The notes: generated by a model not told the origin, from the letters alone. A stretch of 64,000 nt of DNA from Streptomyces klenkii (GCF_003626645.1 NZ_RBAM01000017.1:1-64000), one strand, 5' to 3'. Shown: positions 52,260 through 60,910, numbered from the stretch's first letter. Translations and numbers: made by a program.

Positions 52260-52901
52260 GTGACCGCTGTGGAGACCAAGACCCCCGTCGACTTCTGGTT
52301 CGACCCGCTCTGCCCCTGGGCCTGGATGACGTCTCGGTGGATGCTGGAGGTCGAGAAGGTCCGCCCCGTCGAGGTGCGCTGGCACGTGATGAGCCTCGCC
52401 GTCCTCAACGAGGACAAGCTCGACACGATGGACGAGCGCATGCGCACGGTCATGCGGACCGAGGCGTGGGGCCCGGTGCGGGTGTGCATCGCGGCCGCCG
52501 CCAAGCACGGCGAGGACGTCCTCGGCCCGCTCTACACGGCCCTCGGCACGCGCTTCCACAACCAGGGCCTGCCGCGGGACCGCGAGACGATCGTGGCGGC
52601 GCTGGAGGAGGCCGGCCTGCCCGCCGAGCTCGCGGACGTCGCCCAGTCGGACGCGTTCGACGGCGAGCTGCGCGCCTCGCACGCCGAGGGCATCTCGAAG
52701 GTCGGCCAGGACGTCGGCACGCCGGTCATCGCGGTGCCGGGCGCCGACGGCGAGCAGATCGCCTTCTTCGGCCCGGTCGTCACCCCGGCCCCGAAGGGCG
52801 AGGCCGCGGCGCGGCTGTGGGACGGCACGCTGCTGGTGGCGTCGACCCCGGGCTTCTACGAGATCAAGCGCACCCGCACGCAGGGCCCGGTCTTCGACTA
52901 G
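52260..52901 (+). CDS. DsbA-family oxidoreductase-like protein with single active-site cysteine
   Basis: A 213-residue thioredoxin-fold protein with a helical insert. It has no signal peptide, so it works in the cytoplasm. The active-site position reads DPLCPWAWMTS: Cys18 is followed by Pro-Trp-Ala, so the second cysteine of the CPWC motif seen in mycothiol-dependent Rv2466c-type reductases is replaced by Ala. The cis-proline loop is VGTPVIAVPG. A monothiol mechanism with mycothiol is plausible. The GTG at 52260 follows GAGGAGACC. Confidence 0.8.
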   Translation: MTAVETKTPVDFWFDPLCPWAWMTSRWMLEVEKVRPVEVRWHVMSLAVLNEDKLDTMDERMRTVMRTEAWGPVRVCIAAAAKHGEDVLGPLYTALGTRFHNQGLPRDRETIVAALEEAGLPAELADVAQSDAFDGELRASHAEGISKVGQDVGTPVIAVPGADGEQIAFFGPVVTPAPKGEAAARLWDGTLLVASTPGFYEIKRTRTQGPVFD

Positions 52902-52977
52902 TACCGATTGCGGTGGTTGTGCATGCCGCCGGACCCTCGCCGCGGTGGCTGTTCGCCGTGGCGGCGGGCACTCTTTC

Positions 52978-53026
52978 CCGCCGCAGCGGCGGGAAACCGG
53001 TGTGCGCCTGTCCGGCGGTGCCGGAC
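52978..53026 (+). repeat. 49-nt intergenic element, fifth copy
   Basis: CCGCCGCAGCGGCGGGAAAC begins the element, which ends CGGCGGTGCCGGAC, for exactly 49 nt. It is in the 205-bp gap between the DsbA-like gene and the gene at 53107, following a small hairpin GGCGGG...CCCGCC. Confidence 0.75.
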
Positions 53027-53106
53027 CGAGCCGCATCACCGGCGGTGATCCGCCGGGAAGGCCCGGCCGACGGGCACACACGCCCCGCCTCCCTTAATGT
53101 CCCGGT

Positions 53107-53700
53107 ATGGGGCAGACCGATCTCACGCCGCCGCTGGGCTTCGACGGGGGCCGGGCCGAAGCGGACGCACCGGCCGCGGGCCGCTTCGCCGAGGAGTCCG
53201 TGCAGCCGTACGACCTGCTGCTGCGGGCCGGCTGCCAGGCCCTGATCCCGCTGCGGTCCGCGCTCGGCCTGCGCCGGGCGGCCGGCGTCCTGCGCCACTA
53301 CCTGCGCGGGACCGGCGCCCCGTACCGCGTGGACGCGGAAGCCCTGCTCGCCCTGCCGGCCGTGCGCTCCGCGGCCGGGGAGCAGCTGGACCGCTGGCGC
53401 GCCGAGGCGCTGGAGCGGTGGCAGGACGGGCCCCGTACGGCCGCCGCGTACCCCGCGGACAGCGGCTGGCGCGAGGTGGCGCTCCCGCGGGCGTGGGGCG
53501 GCGCCGACTGGCGGCTGGCGCTGCGCGCCTTCGCGTACCGGCTGACGGGCACGGTCCGGGTCGCCGCCGACGGCACGGCCTCGGCCGACTACCGCTTCGC
53601 GGTCCTCGCGTGCTGGGACGCGGGGCGGTTCGCCCGGCTGCACGACGTGGGCCTCGCGAAGGGGTTCACGGTGACGGGCGAGGCGTTCGGCCACGCGTGA
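53107..53700 (+). CDS. Hypothetical protein
   Basis: A 197-residue soluble protein that is not recognised. It is Ala/Arg/Leu-rich and mostly helical in the first half (FAEESVQPYDLLLRAGCQAL). The second half is probably beta-rich (YRLTGTVRVAADGTASADYR). No catalytic motif, signal or membrane segment is seen. It stands alone between the DsbA-like gene and a terminator shared with sodF. Confidence 0.65.
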   Translation: MGQTDLTPPLGFDGGRAEADAPAAGRFAEESVQPYDLLLRAGCQALIPLRSALGLRRAAGVLRHYLRGTGAPYRVDAEALLALPAVRSAAGEQLDRWRAEALERWQDGPRTAAAYPADSGWREVALPRAWGGADWRLALRAFAYRLTGTVRVAADGTASADYRFAVLACWDAGRFARLHDVGLAKGFTVTGEAFGHA

Positions 53701-53739
53701 GACGGCACGTTCGAAGACGCGCATGAAGCCACGTATGAA

Positions 53740-53768
53740 GAAGGGCCCTCGCTGAGCGAGGGCCCTTC
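53740..53768. terminator. Bidirectional terminator between the 53107 gene and sodF
   Basis: GAAGGGCCCTCGC, loop TGA, GCGAGGGCCCTTC forms a 13-bp perfect stem between convergent genes. Confidence 0.88.
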
Positions 53769-53824
53769 CCCGCCTGCCACGTGAAGGGTGAGAAGACGAT
53801 CACGAGCAGGACAGTGGGGGTTCC

Positions 53825-54463
53825 TTACGGAACGAGCAGCAGGTTGCCGCGCTGCTTGGCGGCCTCGAAGCGCTTGGCGACGTCCTGCCAGTTCACGACG
53901 GCCCACATGGCGTCGATGAAGTCGACCTTCTGGTTCTTGTACTGGAGGTAGAACGCGTGCTCCCAGGCGTCGAAGACCAGGATCGGGACCGAGCCCTGGC
54001 CGACGTTGCCCTGGTGGTCGTAGACCTGCTCGACGATCAGCTTGCCGCTGATCGGCTCGTAGGCGAGGACGCCCCAGCCGGAGCCCTGCGTGGTCGCGGA
54101 GGCCTTGGTCAGCTGCGCCTTGAACTTGGCGAAGGAGCCGAAGGACTCGGCGATGGCGTCGGCGAGCTCGCCCACGCCGTCCTTGTCCAGGGGCTCGCCG
54201 CCGCCGTCGCCGGTCATGTTCTGCCAGTAAATGCTGTGCAGGATGTGACCGGAGAGGTGGAAGGCCAGGTTCTTCTCCAGGCCGTTGATCGCGCCCCACT
54301 GGTCCTTGTCGCGGGCTTCGGCGAGCTGCTCCAGAGTGTCGTTCGCGCCCTTGACGTACGCCGCGTGGTGCTTGTCGTGGTGCAGCTCAATGATCTTCGC
54401 GTCGATCACCGGCTGGAGCGCAGCGTAATCGTAGGGAAGTTCAGGAAGTGTGTAGATGGCCAT
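53825..54463 (-). CDS. sodF: Iron-type superoxide dismutase SodF
   Basis: A 212-residue Fe/Mn superoxide dismutase. The metal ligands are in LHHDKHHAAYV, HLSGHILHSIYW and VFDAWEHAFYLQY. It converts superoxide to peroxide and oxygen in the cytoplasm. In Streptomyces the iron enzyme is made when nickel is scarce and is repressed by the nickel-responsive Fur-family regulator Nur. A perfect Nur box lies 19 bp upstream of the ATG, which supports naming it sodF and not a manganese enzyme gene. Confidence 0.95.
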   Translation of the reverse strand: MAIYTLPELPYDYAALQPVIDAKIIELHHDKHHAAYVKGANDTLEQLAEARDKDQWGAINGLEKNLAFHLSGHILHSIYWQNMTGDGGGEPLDKDGVGELADAIAESFGSFAKFKAQLTKASATTQGSGWGVLAYEPISGKLIVEQVYDHQGNVGQGSVPILVFDAWEHAFYLQYKNQKVDFIDAMWAVVNWQDVAKRFEAAKQRGNLLLVP

Positions 54464-54481
54464 GCCGAGCCCTCCGACTTA

Positions 54482-54498
54482 TTGCAATTAACTTGCAA
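54482..54498. promoter_or_regulatory. Nur box
   Basis: TTGCAATTAACTTGCAA is two TTGCAA half-sites 5 bp apart, the form known at the Streptomyces sodF promoter. Nickel-bound Nur at this position would block transcription of sodF. Confidence 0.9.
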
Positions 54499-54571
54499 GT
54501 GGACGTTACCAGCAAGAGCATCTGACGCGCCGTAAGGGGGTGGCCATCCTTATGGATCTCCGACTAAAGAC

Positions 54572-54614
54572 CGAGGCGGGCTAGGTCCTGAAGATCAGGA
54601 CCCAGCCCGCCTCG
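54572..54614 (-). terminator. Long hairpin after the first permease gene
   Basis: CGAGGCGGGCT and GGTCCTGA pair with TCAGGACC and AGCCCGCCTCG, giving 19 base pairs with one internal mismatch and a 3-base loop. It lies 44 bp beyond the stop codon of the permease at 54658. Confidence 0.8.
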
Positions 54615-54657
54615 TGGGGGGTGTGGTGGTGGCCGGAGAGCGCCGCGCCCGCCGCGG

Positions 54658-56070
54658 TCAGTGCTTCGCGGCCGTCACGCGCTGTCGCAGGTAGCCGACG
54701 AGGGCGAGGACGCCCGTGAGGCCGGCCGTGAAGTACAGCTGGACGCGGGTGTCCTCCTCGCGCAGCATCAGGGCGAGGACGCCGACGATGCCGATCAGGG
54801 CCGCCCAGGTCAGCGCCGGGAACAGCCACATCTTCACGACGAGCTTCTCCGGCGCCGTGCGCTCCAGCTGCCGGCGCATCCGCAGCTGGGTGACGGCGAT
54901 GAAGCCCCACACCACGAGCACCGCGGCACCCGTCATGTACAGCAGCCACTTGAAGACCGTGTCCGGCCACCAGTAGCTGAGCAGGACGGCGAAGAAGCCG
55001 AAGGCGGAGGAGGCGATGACGGTCAGCCGCGGCACGCCGCCCGTGACCTTCGCCAGGAAGCGCGGGCCCTCGCCGCGCATGACCAGGGAGTGCGACATCC
55101 GGGAGGCGCCGTAGATGTTGGCGTTCATCGCGGAGAGCAGGGCGATCAGCACGATCACGTTCATGATCTGCCCGGCGGCCGGGATGTCCAGGTACTTGAG
55201 CACCGCCACGTACGGGCCGTCCGTCAGGAGCGACTTGTCGTTCCAGGGCAGGACGGTGACGACGACCAGCATCGAGCCGACGTAGAAGAGGGCGATCCGC
55301 CACATCGCCGTGCGGACGGCCTGGGCGACGCCCTTGACCGGCTGCTCGGACTCGGCGGCCGCGATCGTCACCGTTTCCAGGCCGCCGTACGCGAAGACCG
55401 ACGCGAGCAGGCCCACGACCAGGCCGTTCGCACCGTTGGGGACGAAGCCGCCGTGACCGGTGAGGTTGTCCGCCCCCGGCGCCTCGGTGCCCGGCAGCAC
55501 GCCCGCGATGGCCAGCACGCCCAGGACGAGGAAGATGCCGATCGCGGCGACCTTGAGGGTGGCGAACCAGAACTCGAACTCGCCGAAGTTGCTGACCGCC
55601 GCGAGGTTCGTCCCGCAGAAGACGGCCATGAAGATCAGCACCCACATCCACGAGGGCGTGGAGGGGAACCAGGACTGCATGATGTGCGCCGCGCCTATCG
55701 CCTCCACGGCGATGCCCACGCACAGCTCGACCCAGAACATCCAGCCGGCCGTGAAGCCGGCCCACGGGCCGATCGCCTTCTCGGCGTGCACGGAGAAGGT
55801 GCCCGAGGCCGGGTTGGCCGCGGCCATCTCGCCCAGCATCCGCATCACGAGCATCACGAGCAGCCCGGAGGCCGCGTACGCGAGCACGATCGCCGGACCG
55901 GCGGCGGCGATGCCCGCGCCGGAACCGACGAAGAGGCCGGCCCCGATGACCCCGCCGAGGGCGATCATCGACAGGTGGCGCTGCTTGAGGCCGTGCGACA
56001 GATCCGTGCCGCCCGGCGCCTGGCCATTGACCGCGCGCTCGGGCGCGGAGGTCGCAGAAGTCCGAGTCAT
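54658..56070 (-). CDS. Amino-acid permease (APC family, AAT), copy 1
   Basis: A 470-residue membrane protein with 12 predicted helices. The family signature begins LKQRHLSMIALGGVIGAGLFVGSG in helix 1, the substrate loop, followed by VMRMLGEMAAANPASG. Proton-coupled uptake of an amino acid (the GabP/AnsP/ProY group) is expected; specificity cannot be told. Two close paralogues follow at 56242 and 58645. The gap of 171 bp to the next permease suggests its own promoter. Confidence 0.9.
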   Translation of the reverse strand: MTRTSATSAPERAVNGQAPGGTDLSHGLKQRHLSMIALGGVIGAGLFVGSGAGIAAAGPAIVLAYAASGLLVMLVMRMLGEMAAANPASGTFSVHAEKAIGPWAGFTAGWMFWVELCVGIAVEAIGAAHIMQSWFPSTPSWMWVLIFMAVFCGTNLAAVSNFGEFEFWFATLKVAAIGIFLVLGVLAIAGVLPGTEAPGADNLTGHGGFVPNGANGLVVGLLASVFAYGGLETVTIAAAESEQPVKGVAQAVRTAMWRIALFYVGSMLVVVTVLPWNDKSLLTDGPYVAVLKYLDIPAAGQIMNVIVLIALLSAMNANIYGASRMSHSLVMRGEGPRFLAKVTGGVPRLTVIASSAFGFFAVLLSYWWPDTVFKWLLYMTGAAVLVVWGFIAVTQLRMRRQLERTAPEKLVVKMWLFPALTWAALIGIVGVLALMLREEDTRVQLYFTAGLTGVLALVGYLRQRVTAAKH

Positions 56071-56241
56071 GGTCGTGTGTGTCCCGTGGGGTGAGAGCGG
56101 AAAAGTTGCCTCAGTGTGGGGGTCATGTTCGCCCAGGACAACACCTGTGACAGAGCTGTCCGATATTCAGACGCAGGTATGACTGTCCGTGCCTGACATC
56201 TCGCCAGAAGGCGATGGAAACGAGCCGACCCGGCGGGCCGG

Positions 56242-57636
56242 TCAGGCCGCGCGGCGCAGCCGGAGCTCGCGCACCCAGGCCACCACGAGCACCGCGGCGG
56301 TCGCCGCGGCCGACCACAGCAGCTGCGGCCGGGCCCCCTCGTCGGTGATCATCAGCACCAGCACGGCGGCCATCCCGGCCAGAGCGACCCAGGTCAGATA
56401 GGGGAAGGCCCACATCTTCAGGGCGAGCCGCTCCGGCATCTCGCGCTCGATGCGGCGCCGCAGCCGCAGCTGCGAGACGGCGATCAGGCCCCAGACGAAG
56501 AGCAGTACCGCACCCACGGCGTTCAGCAAGTACCGGAAGATCGAATCCGGCCACTCCAGGTTGAGTATCACCGAGGCGAAACCGAAGGCGACCGACGCCA
56601 GCACGGCCCGGCGCGGCACCCCGCCGCCCGACACCTTCAGCAGCCCCTTGGGCGCCTCGCCGCGCTCGGCGAGCGAGAAGACCATCCGCGACGAGCCGTA
56701 GAGGTTGGCGTTGAGCGCGGACAGCAGGGCCACGAAGACCACGATGTTCATGATCTGGCCCGCGCCCGGGATGCCGATGTGGTCGAGCACGGCCACGTAC
56801 GGGCTCTTGCCCGGCTGCATCGACGACCAGGGCAGGAGGGTGACGATGACGAGCATCGAGCCCACGTAGAAGAAGAGGATGCGCCACACGGCGCTGCGCA
56901 CCGCACGGCCCACCGCGCGCGCCGGGTCGTCGGACTCGGCCGCGGCGATCGTGACGACCTCCAGGCCGCCGAAGGCGAAGACGACCGCGAGGACGCCGGA
57001 GACGACACCGCTCACGCCGTTCGGCAGGAAGCCGCCCTGGCCGGTGAGGTTGGTGAAGCCCACCGCCTCGGTGTCCGGCAGCACGCCGAAGACCGCGAGC
57101 AGGCTCAGCGCCAGGAAGAGGACGATCGCCCCGACCTTCAGCGCGGCGAACCAGAACTCGAACTCTCCGAAGTTCTTCACCGCGGAGAGGTTGGCGGCCG
57201 TGAAGACCACCATGAAGATCAGCACCCAGGCCCACGTCGGGACGCCCGGCACCCAGCCGTTCGCGATCTGGGCCGCGCCCGTCGCCTCCACGGCCAGCAC
57301 GACCACCAGCAGGAACCAGTACAGCCAGCCGACCGTGAAACCGGCCCAGCGGCCCAGCGCCCGCTCCGCGTGCACCGAGAACGCGCCCGAGGCGGGCATC
57401 GCCGCGGACATCTCGCCGAGCATCCGCATCACCAGCATCGCGAGCGCACCCGCGATCAGGTACGAGATGACGATGCCCGGGCCCGCGACGGCGATGCCGG
57501 CCCCGGAGCCCACGAACAGGCCGGCGCCGATGACGCCGCCCAGTCCGAGCATCGTCAGATGCCGCTGCTTGAGCCCGGCCGACAGGGGTTCTTTCTCGGC
57601 CGCGAGGGAATCGGCGGCGGGGGGTGCGTCGTGCAT
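56242..57636 (-). CDS. Amino-acid permease (APC family, AAT), copy 2
   Basis: A 464-residue paralogue of the preceding permease with the same opening (LKQRHLTMLGLGGVIGAGLF) and 12 helices. The loops FGEFEFWFAALKV and FGGLEVVTIAAAES are shared with it. It is divergent from bioY; the 293-bp gap holds both promoters and a Crp-like dyad. The ATG at 57636 is preferred to longer frames. Confidence 0.9.
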   Translation of the reverse strand: MHDAPPAADSLAAEKEPLSAGLKQRHLTMLGLGGVIGAGLFVGSGAGIAVAGPGIVISYLIAGALAMLVMRMLGEMSAAMPASGAFSVHAERALGRWAGFTVGWLYWFLLVVVLAVEATGAAQIANGWVPGVPTWAWVLIFMVVFTAANLSAVKNFGEFEFWFAALKVGAIVLFLALSLLAVFGVLPDTEAVGFTNLTGQGGFLPNGVSGVVSGVLAVVFAFGGLEVVTIAAAESDDPARAVGRAVRSAVWRILFFYVGSMLVIVTLLPWSSMQPGKSPYVAVLDHIGIPGAGQIMNIVVFVALLSALNANLYGSSRMVFSLAERGEAPKGLLKVSGGGVPRRAVLASVAFGFASVILNLEWPDSIFRYLLNAVGAVLLFVWGLIAVSQLRLRRRIEREMPERLALKMWAFPYLTWVALAGMAAVLVLMITDEGARPQLLWSAAATAAVLVVAWVRELRLRRAA

Positions 57637-57929
57637 GGGCTCGTACTCTCGGTCCGCGCGAAGAGCGCTGGGGATCTTTACGCAGGAGCAAAGAAGCAGG
57701 CGCAAAGAGATATAGGTGACTCCACATTCTCCCGGCGAGGTGCCCGGAGCCAAGCCTCAGGCGAATCCAGTGACGAGCATCACGCGTAATTCCGTCTGCT
57801 GAGGGAACCGCGCTGGGAAGTCTCCAAGCGGAACGGCCCGCCTTTGTCATTGCCGCGCGCTGTCCGCCCGAGAGCCCTCGGCTAACGTCACACAGTCACT
57901 TGTCCCCACCACACATCTGCGGAGTATCG
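57637..57929. other. Divergent promoter region of permease 2 and bioY
   Basis: No gene is supported. The clearest feature is the dyad at 57770-57783. Confidence 0.45.
57770..57783. promoter_or_regulatory. Crp-like dyad
   Basis: GTGACGAGCATCAC has GTGA and TCAC arms around 6 bases, one position away from the recalled Streptomyces Crp pattern GTG-N6-GNCAC. It is 134 bp upstream of permease 2 and 147 bp upstream of bioY. Such short dyads also occur by chance. Confidence 0.25.
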
Positions 57930-58532
57930 ATGGCCACCGCCGCTGCCTCTGTTCCCCGGACCGGTACGGTCCTCGCCGATCTGCTCCCCGCGTCCACCGC
58001 CGGGCGCGCCCGTGTGCGCGACGCGGCCCTGATCCTCGGCGGAGCCGCCCTCACCGGCCTCACGGCGCAGATCGCCCTCCCCGTGCCCGGCTCCCCGGTC
58101 CCGGTCAGCGGCCAGACCTTCGCGGCCCTCCTGGTCGGCACCGCCCTCGGCGCCCGCCGCGGCTTCCTCTCGCTCGCCCTGTACGCCGTCGCGGGCGTCG
58201 CGGGCATGCCGTGGTTCGCCGAGGCCAAGTCCGGCGCCGCGTTCCCCTCCTTCGGCTACGTCCTGGGCATGCTGCTCGCCGCGACCGTCGTGGGCGCCCT
58301 CGCCCGCCGCGGCGCCGACCGCTCGGTCCTGCGCACCGCGGGCACGATGGCCCTCGGCTCGGCGATCATCTACGCGGTCGGCGTGCCGTACCTGGCCCTG
58401 GCGACGCACATGTCCTTCGCGGACGCCGTCGCGGCCGGTCTGACGCCGTTCCTCATCGGCGACGTCCTGAAGGCGGCACTGGCCATGGGCGCGCTTCCCA
58501 CTGCGTGGCGGCTTCTCGGCCGTCGGGGCTGA
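57930..58532 (+). CDS. bioY: Biotin transporter substrate-binding subunit BioY
   Basis: A 200-residue membrane protein with about six helices. The BioY signature is clear: LPVPGSPVPVSGQTFAALLV followed by GALARRG-type loops, and the C-terminal GLTPFLIGDVLKA. It is the S component of an ECF transporter for biotin; the energising BioM and BioN proteins are not encoded next to it, so it may work alone or share a common ECF module. The ATG at 57930 follows GGAG. Confidence 0.93.
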   Translation: MATAAASVPRTGTVLADLLPASTAGRARVRDAALILGGAALTGLTAQIALPVPGSPVPVSGQTFAALLVGTALGARRGFLSLALYAVAGVAGMPWFAEAKSGAAFPSFGYVLGMLLAATVVGALARRGADRSVLRTAGTMALGSAIIYAVGVPYLALATHMSFADAVAAGLTPFLIGDVLKAALAMGALPTAWRLLGRRG

Positions 58533-58575
58533 CCGCGCCGCTCCTCGGCCGGGGGCCGGTCCCTCTTCTCTTGTA

Positions 58576-58625
58576 AACCGCGACGGGCTCGCGTCCCCTT
58601 CAGGGGACGCGAGCCCGTCGCGGTT
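58576..58625. terminator. Very long bidirectional terminator
   Basis: A 23-bp perfect stem (58576-58598 with 58603-58625) with loop TTCA lies between the convergent bioY and permease 3 genes. T-rich flanks on the left (CTTCTCTTGT, 58565-58574) suit termination in the minus direction. Confidence 0.93.
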
Positions 58626-58644
58626 ATAGGGAATTTTGCTCTGC

Positions 58645-60084
58645 TCAGCGGCGAGCGGCCGCGTGCTTGCGGTCCAGGACCAGGCCGATCGCCACGACGA
58701 TCACACCCACCAGGACGGAGGCCAGCACCGTCTCCCGGTTGTCACCGCCGGTGTAGAGCATGTAGCCCAGCACGAAGGTGATCATGCCGATCGTGGCCCA
58801 CGTCAGGTACGGGAAGAACCACATCTTCACCGTCAGCTTCTCCGGCATCTCCCGCAGGATGATCCCGCGCATCCGCAGCTGGGTGAAGCAGATCACCAGC
58901 CAGACGAAGAGGGCGACCGCGCCCGAGGAGTTCAGCAGGAACTTGAAGACCGTGTCGGGCCACACGTAGTTGAAGATCACCGACACGAAGCCGAAGACGA
59001 CCGAGGCGAGGATCGCGACCTGCGGGACGCCCCGCTTGTTGACCGTGGCGAAGGACTTCGGCGCGTCGCCGCGCTGGCCCAGCGAGAAGGCCATGCGGGA
59101 GGCGGTGTAGAGGCCGGAGTTCAGGCAGGACAGCACGGCGGTCAGCACGATGACGTTCATGACCTGGCCGGCGTGCGGGATGCCGATCGAGTCGAGCGCC
59201 GCGACGTAGCTGCCCTTCTCCGCGATCGCCTTGCTGTCCCAGGGCAGCAGGCTGACCACGACGAAGATCGAGCCGAGGTAGAAGACGGCGATGCGCCAGA
59301 TGACGCTGTTGGTGGCCTGGCGGACCGCGCGCTGCGGGTCCTCGGACTCACCGGCGGCCAGCGTGACGATCTCGCTGCCCATGAAGGAGAAGACGACCAT
59401 CAGCACACCGGTGAGGATCGCGCCCGGACCGTGCGGCAGGAAACCGCCGTGCGCGGTGAGGTTGTCGAACCCGGCGCCCGGGTTGTCCGAGCCCGGCAGC
59501 ACGCCGAAGACGGCCAGCAGGCCGATGACCACGAACCCGGCGATCGCGACGACCTTGATGCCCGCGAACCAGAACTCGAACTCGCCGTACGAGCTGACCG
59601 AGGCGAGGTTGGTCGCCGTCAGCACCAGCATGACGATCAGGGCCCAGGCCCACTGCGGGACGGACGGTATCCAGCCGTTGAGGATCGCGGCGCCCGCGGT
59701 CGCCTCCACGGCCTGCACCACGACCCAGAAGAACCAGTACAGCCAGCCGATCGAGAAGCCGGCCCAGCGGCCGAGCGCACGGTCGGCGTAGGCGGAGAAC
59801 GACCCGGAGGTCGGGTTGGCCGCGGCCATCTCACCGAGCATCCGCATCACGAAGACGACGAGCGTGCCGACGAGGGCGTAGGAGATGAGGATGCCGGGGC
59901 CGGCGGCGGCGATGCCGGACGACGAACCCACGAAGAGGCCCGCTCCGATGACACCGCCAATGGCGATCATGGACAGGTGGCGGTTCTTGAGCCCGGCCTT
60001 CAGGCCGTTCTCGCCCGCCTCCGGGGCGTGGCCGGGATCGCCGGTCGTCGACCCCTTCGTCATGGTCGGCGGTGTCGCGCTCAT
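58645..60084 (-). CDS. Amino-acid permease (APC family, AAT), copy 3
   Basis: A 479-residue paralogue of the two permeases to the left, with the same first helix (LKNRHLSMIAIGGVIGAGLF) and 12 predicted helices. The region GEFEFWFAGIKVVAIAGF and the FMGSEIVTLAAGESEDP loop keep the family pattern but with more differences than copies 1 and 2 show to each other. The ATG at 60084 has GAAGGA about 9 bp upstream; a GTG at 60090 is the alternative. Confidence 0.9.
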   Translation of the reverse strand: MSATPPTMTKGSTTGDPGHAPEAGENGLKAGLKNRHLSMIAIGGVIGAGLFVGSSSGIAAAGPGILISYALVGTLVVFVMRMLGEMAAANPTSGSFSAYADRALGRWAGFSIGWLYWFFWVVVQAVEATAGAAILNGWIPSVPQWAWALIVMLVLTATNLASVSSYGEFEFWFAGIKVVAIAGFVVIGLLAVFGVLPGSDNPGAGFDNLTAHGGFLPHGPGAILTGVLMVVFSFMGSEIVTLAAGESEDPQRAVRQATNSVIWRIAVFYLGSIFVVVSLLPWDSKAIAEKGSYVAALDSIGIPHAGQVMNVIVLTAVLSCLNSGLYTASRMAFSLGQRGDAPKSFATVNKRGVPQVAILASVVFGFVSVIFNYVWPDTVFKFLLNSSGAVALFVWLVICFTQLRMRGIILREMPEKLTVKMWFFPYLTWATIGMITFVLGYMLYTGGDNRETVLASVLVGVIVVAIGLVLDRKHAAARR

Positions 60085-60252
60085 GTGCACGTTCCTTCGG
60101 GTTGTTCCTTAGGTTCTCGGGTTACGAGTGACCGCATTAGAACTTTTCGAAGGCGACTTTAGGAAGACCCGAATCCAATTCGTTGTGTTCACTCAGCGTT
60201 ACCACCCACCTGCTGGCCGATCGCCGTTCGCGGACGTGCCACACTCGGACGC

Positions 60253-60741
60253 ATGCGCGTGTACCTCGGCTCCGACCATGCCGGCTACGAACTCAAGAAC
60301 CACCTCGTCGAGTGGCTCACGGCCCACGGCCACGAGCCCGTGGACTGCGGTCCCCACATCTACGACGCCCAGGACGACTACCCGCCGTTCTGCCTCCGCG
60401 CCGCGGAGAAGACCGCCGCGGACGCCGGCAGCCTCGGCATCGTGATCGGCGGCTCCGGCAACGGCGAGCAGATCGCCGCGAACAAGGTCAAGGGCGTCCG
60501 GGCCGCCCTGGCCTGGAGCGAGCAGACGGCCGCCCTCGGCCGCGAGCACAACGACGCCAACGTCATCAGCATCGGCGGCCGCATGCACACGCAGGAAGAG
60601 GCGACGAAGTTCGTCGAGATCTTCCTGGCCACGCCGTACTCGGGTGAGGAGCGGCACACCCGCCGCATCGAGATGCTGGCGCGCTACGAGGAGACGGGCG
60701 AGCTCCCGGCCGTCCCGGCGCACCACCCGCAGCAGGACTGA
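60253..60741 (+). CDS. rpiB: Ribose-5-phosphate isomerase B
   Basis: A 162-residue enzyme of the RpiB/LacAB family: MRVYLGSDHAGYELK at the start, IVIGGSGNGEQIAANKVKG at the active site and NVISIGGR later. The GSGNGEQ loop carries Glu where E. coli RpiB has Cys, as in the mycobacterial enzyme. It interconverts ribose 5-phosphate and ribulose 5-phosphate in the pentose phosphate pathway. Confidence 0.95.
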   Translation: MRVYLGSDHAGYELKNHLVEWLTAHGHEPVDCGPHIYDAQDDYPPFCLRAAEKTAADAGSLGIVIGGSGNGEQIAANKVKGVRAALAWSEQTAALGREHNDANVISIGGRMHTQEEATKFVEIFLATPYSGEERHTRRIEMLARYEETGELPAVPAHHPQQD

Positions 60742-60774
60742 CCTCTCGCCCTCGGCGCCGGGCAGGCAGAAGAT

Positions 60775-60839
60775 CCAGCCTGTCCGGCGCTTGAGGACGC
60801 CGCGCGCAGCGCGGCCCGGGGTCCGGGGCGCGGCCCCGG
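60775..60839 (+). repeat. Dispersed Streptomyces intergenic repeat, second copy
   Basis: CAGCCTGTCCGGCGCTTGAG at 60776 matches the element at 9899-9965 read on the minus strand (one base changed in the core). It continues GACGCCGCGCGCAGCGCG and ends in a hairpin CCGGGGC-GCG-GCCCCGG (60823-60839). It fills the gap between rpiB and the glycosylase gene and may terminate rpiB. Confidence 0.75.
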
Positions 60840-60910
60840 TTTCGGGAAGGGGCGGGCCAGGGGAGAGACGACCGCCCGCCCGCAGACGGAAGCGCACAGG
60901 AGACCCCGCC

